Below are positions 51,123-53,387 of a DNA stretch of 53,387 nt, one piece after another (the stretch's first letter is position 1; each line of letters starts with the position of its first letter). Below the pieces are notes generated by a model, which worked only from the letters and a program-made list of their open reading frames with translations, ran no database searches and was not told where the DNA came from. The DNA comes from Symbiodinium natans. Taxonomy: Eukaryota; Sar; Dinophyceae; Suessiales; Symbiodiniaceae. The stretch spans positions 365,001 through 418,387 of the forward strand of contig CAJNDS010000535.1 of NCBI GenBank assembly GCA_905221605.1. The letters run 5' to 3'. The position numbers were made by a program, and so were the translations under genes.

Positions 51123-51896
51123 GTAGCTGACTGGCTCAACGGATAGCAAAAGCAAAAGCTCCAAAAGGGGTTTAGGGTTTAGGGTTTAGGGTTTGGGGTT
51201 TCGGGTTTAGGGCCTGAACCCAACTAAAGCGTGGGATGTCTTGTTGCACCTAGTAGGTGCTGAGTTGACATCGCAGGGCAGTTTCTACGTCCACAAGGCC
51301 CTGAGAATTTAAGAATTTAAGACCCTAAGACCCTAAACTCCAAACACTAAGCCCCTCACCCCGAAGACCTCCCCCTTTCCGAAAACCCACAACCTCAAGC
51401 TCCAGGCCCCTAGCCCTACACCCTAAACCCTAAACCCTAAACCCTAAAACCCCCCCCCCCCCCCCTCCGCCCGGTCCCCCCAGCACAGGACCCACGATGC
51501 GCAGGGGGCCACAGTGAGACCTTGTCTGAGGGTTTAGGGTTTAGGATTTAGGGTTTAGGGTTTAGGGTTTAGGGTTTAGTGTTCAGGGTTTAGGGTTTAG
51601 GGTTTAGGGTTTACTCTACAAGACTTGAGAACCCCCAAACCCTACAACACCCTAAACTCTGCAACTTGAGAACCCCAAAACCCTAAACCCTAAACCCTAA
51701 ACCCTAAACCCTAGACCCAGCAAGCCCCGAAATGATGCAACGGCATAACTGAAGACCTACACCTTAAGGGTCCGAGGTAATGTGGGTTTAGGGCGCCCAA
51801 GAGTTTGTTTAGGGTTTAGTTTAGGGCTTAGAGCTTAGGCCTTAGGGCTTAGGGCTTAGGGCTTAGGGTTTAGGGTTTATAGGGTTAAGGGTTTAG
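51123..51896. other. Telomere tracts and degenerate DNA, no gene
   Basis: TTTAGGG at 51170-51192 and 51531-51610, CCCTAAA at 51418-51450 and 51680-51712, variant TTAGGGC block at 51838-51868, and a C-run near 51450. Confidence 0.7.
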
Positions 51897-52012
51897 GAGC
51901 CTGAACTTGAAACATTGCGCAAGGAGGCGGCATTCTGTACAAGCTGTCCAGAGCTGATCGGCGGGATGCAAAGCAACCAACTGCAACTAACTCCTCACGC
52001 AAGACTGGGGAT
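51897..52012 (+). CDS. Exon, unknown product (possible TPR-gene 3' exon)
   Basis: After TTTAG| it reads EPELETLRKEAAFCTSCPEL, then IGGMQSNQLQLTPHA. Same strand and 0.8 kb after the last TPR-like exon, but the phase does not match directly. Confidence 0.4.
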
Positions 52013-52020
52013 ACAGAGTC

Positions 52021-52171
52021 ATGGACTCCGACAACGAATCCGTGACATCCGTTGATTCCGTTGATTCCGTGGCATCCATTGTATCCATGGCATCCGACAC
52101 GGTCTATATCGCACCCCTAGATCAACAGAGCCATGGCAGACGACTCCGACAACGAATCCGTGGTATCCCCT
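52021..52171 (+). CDS. Ser/Asp-rich start-containing segment (first of a duplicated pair)
   Basis: ATG at 52021: MDSDNESVTSVDSVDSVASI, then VSMASDTVYIAP. The same coding words recur at 52133 in another frame (DDSDNESVVS ... VYVAP), so a coding segment was duplicated in tandem here. This frame ends at the TAA of the following telomere tract. Confidence 0.4.
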
Positions 52172-52577
52172 AACCCTAAACCCTAAACCCTAAACCCTAA
52201 ACCCTAAACCCTAAACCCTAAACCCTAAACCCCGGTCTATGTCGCACCTCGGGCTCCTTCCTCTGCGCGCCGCGGCAACGATGAGGAGCCCAGGCTCTCG
52301 AAATGCTTCGAGGCGAAGAGCATGGCCGGGTTTAGGGTTTATAGGGTTTAGGGTTTAGGGTTTAGGGTTTAGGGTTTTGGGTTTAGGGTTTAGGGTTTAG
52401 GGTTTAGGGTTTGGGGTTTAGGGTTTAGGGTTTAGGGTTGCCTTGGAGGCCAGTGGTTTGGATGAGCCAGCGCTTTCAGCTGGCAGAAACCTACAAGCGT
52501 ACACTCAAAACAAAACCAAGCACGACACCTCAAAGCTTCAGCAGGGTTTTAGCGGCAGGGTTCAGCATTGGTCATAG
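52133..52577 (+). CDS. Gene with a 63-base telomeric insert and a telomere-repeat intron
   Basis: ATG at 52133: MADDSDNESVVS, interrupted at 52171-52233 by nine CCCTAAA-type units, then VYVAPRAPSSARRGNDEEPR and LSKCFEAKSMAG. Deleting the 63 bases restores one frame (TCC CCG GTC). The exon ends GG|GTTTAGGG (52329). The second exon starts after GGAGGCCAG| (52454): GLDEPALSAGRNLQAYTQNK, then TKHDTSKLQQGFSGRVQHWS and TAG at 52575-52577, at the edge of an inverted-repeat element. Phase 2 join. Short, charged protein of about 85 residues; no family recognised. Confidence 0.55.
52171..52233 (+). repeat. 63-base CCCTAAA insert interrupting a reading frame
   Basis: 63 bases, nine units with one TAACCC. 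Contains no G. The frame is open on both sides and closes exactly when it is removed. Confidence 0.75.
52330..52453 (+). other. Telomere-repeat intron (124 bases, GT-AG)
   Basis: GTTTAGGGTTTATAGGG at the start, perfect TTTAGGG units, then TTGCCTTGGAGGCCAG. Joins GG| to |T GGT. Confidence 0.65.
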
Positions 52578-52694
52578 GTAGGATAAGGGGGACCCTTCAA
52601 AGGGAACCCTTCTGAACCCTCTTCTGGCTCTCTTAAACAGGGACCTTATTCAGAGGGTCTATGTTCCCAAGGGTCCCCCTAATCCTATCCCCTA
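52575..52694. mobile_element. Palindromic MITE-like element, about 120 bases
   Basis: TAGGTAGGATAAGGGGGACC at the left is inverted at the right (GGGTCCCCCTAATCCTATCCCCTA). The first three bases are the stop codon of the upstream gene. Confidence 0.7.
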
Positions 52695-53387
52695 ATGGGG
52701 AGTTCGGCGCATATTTACTGCGAGCAAGAGGGCCGGATCAGCCTTCTCTGTTTTTATTGTCGGGGGATTCGACAACTAGGAACTTTGGTTGAGGGTTTGG
52801 AGTTTAGGGCTCAGTGGCCCTTGGATTTAAGACTTTAGTTTGCCATTTTTTCATTGGAGGGCGGAGGAGAGACTACGAACAAACCCTGTGTCGGTGTAGG
52901 AGCCCTGAACCCTGAACCCTAAACCCTAAACCCGAAAGCCTAAACCCGAATTAAACCCTAAACCCTAAACCCTAAACCCTAAGCCCCAATTAAGCCCTAA
53001 ACCTAAACCCTAAACCCTAAACCCTAAACCCTAAACCCTAAACCCTAAACCCTAAACCCTACCCTATGCCCTTGGAAAAGGGTTCATTTATTGTGTTAAG
53101 ATCTCGAGCTTGGAGAGCTCTGTAGGGTTCAGGGTGTATGGGGGTGCAGGGCATTGATTGCTGGCTTGGGAAGCTTTTAGGGTTTAGGGTTCAGAGTCCT
53201 AAACCCTAAACCCTAAACCCTAAACCCTAAACCTTAAAACCCTAAACCCTAACCCTTAAAACTCTAAACCCTATATCTCGAACCCCAAGCCGCTCTCAGA
53301 GTTGAGGGGCCAAGGTGTTAGTGTTGAAGTGGTTTATCGGCTTGGGAATGCAGATTTGGGGTTTAGGACTTAGGACTTAGGGTTTAG
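52695..53387. repeat. Telomere-repeat mosaic to the window end
   Basis: Unique DNA without a clear exon to about 52890, then CCCTAAA tracts (52989-53063 and 53197-53232) and degenerate TTTAGGG words to the end. Confidence 0.75.

Overview
The window looks like nuclear DNA of a dinoflagellate (inferred). Three things support this. Arabidopsis-type telomere repeats (TTTAGGG/CCCTAAA) are scattered through almost the whole window. Many introns appear to start with GC instead of GT. A large minus-strand gene encodes an uncharacterised protein whose motif order I recognise from dinoflagellate predicted proteomes. No tRNA, rRNA, CRISPR array or prokaryotic operon was seen. One 100-base assembly gap (N) lies at 18288-18387.

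There are two very different landscapes. (1) 1-6640 and 20590-53387 are a mosaic of short, coding-looking segments (30-330 bases) separated by perfect or degenerate telomere-repeat tracts, by variant tracts (CCCCAAA, CCCCCAAA and others), and by small palindromic transposon-like elements of 100-140 bases. (2) 6640-20590 is an island almost free of telomere repeats. It carries a many-exon minus-strand gene (about 18.5 to 10.3 kb) and a second minus-strand ORF (9.35-8.8 kb). The introns there are full of TGCATGCATGCA, (TA)n and AT-rich DNA.

The main result is that many telomere tracts behave as introns. In TTTAGGG orientation a tract supplies its own GT donor (G|GTTTAGGG) and AG acceptor (TTTAG|G, or a nearby CAG/AAG). 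Removing the tract joins flanking exons in a consistent reading frame. The clearest cases are 5862-5930, 23193-23270, 27331-27428, 30962-31069, 41152-41189 (only 38 bases) and 52330-52453 on the plus strand, and 38078-38278 on the minus strand. In the island, the GCATGC motif seems to do the same job as a GC...AG intron end. Separately, two tracts in CCCTAAA orientation (21 and 63 bases, 29920-29940 and 52171-52233) interrupt reading frames that close perfectly when the tract is deleted. They contain no G, so they cannot carry ordinary splice sites.

Other telomere tracts sit inside or at the broken ends of inverted-repeat elements (26796-26912, 44563-44698, 50055-50194). One is bracketed by a 66-base direct duplication (23791-23987), as expected of insertion or repair at a staggered break.

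Recognisable genes are few: a TPR protein, probably a TPR-containing FKBP-type prolyl isomerase (46.5-51.1 kb, plus), and the dinoflagellate-type large protein with possible transposase ancestry (minus, island). The remaining exons show good codon structure and phase-compatible junctions, but I do not recognise their products. Exon calls are by eye. Short segments are often open in more than one frame, so isolated exons carry low confidence.
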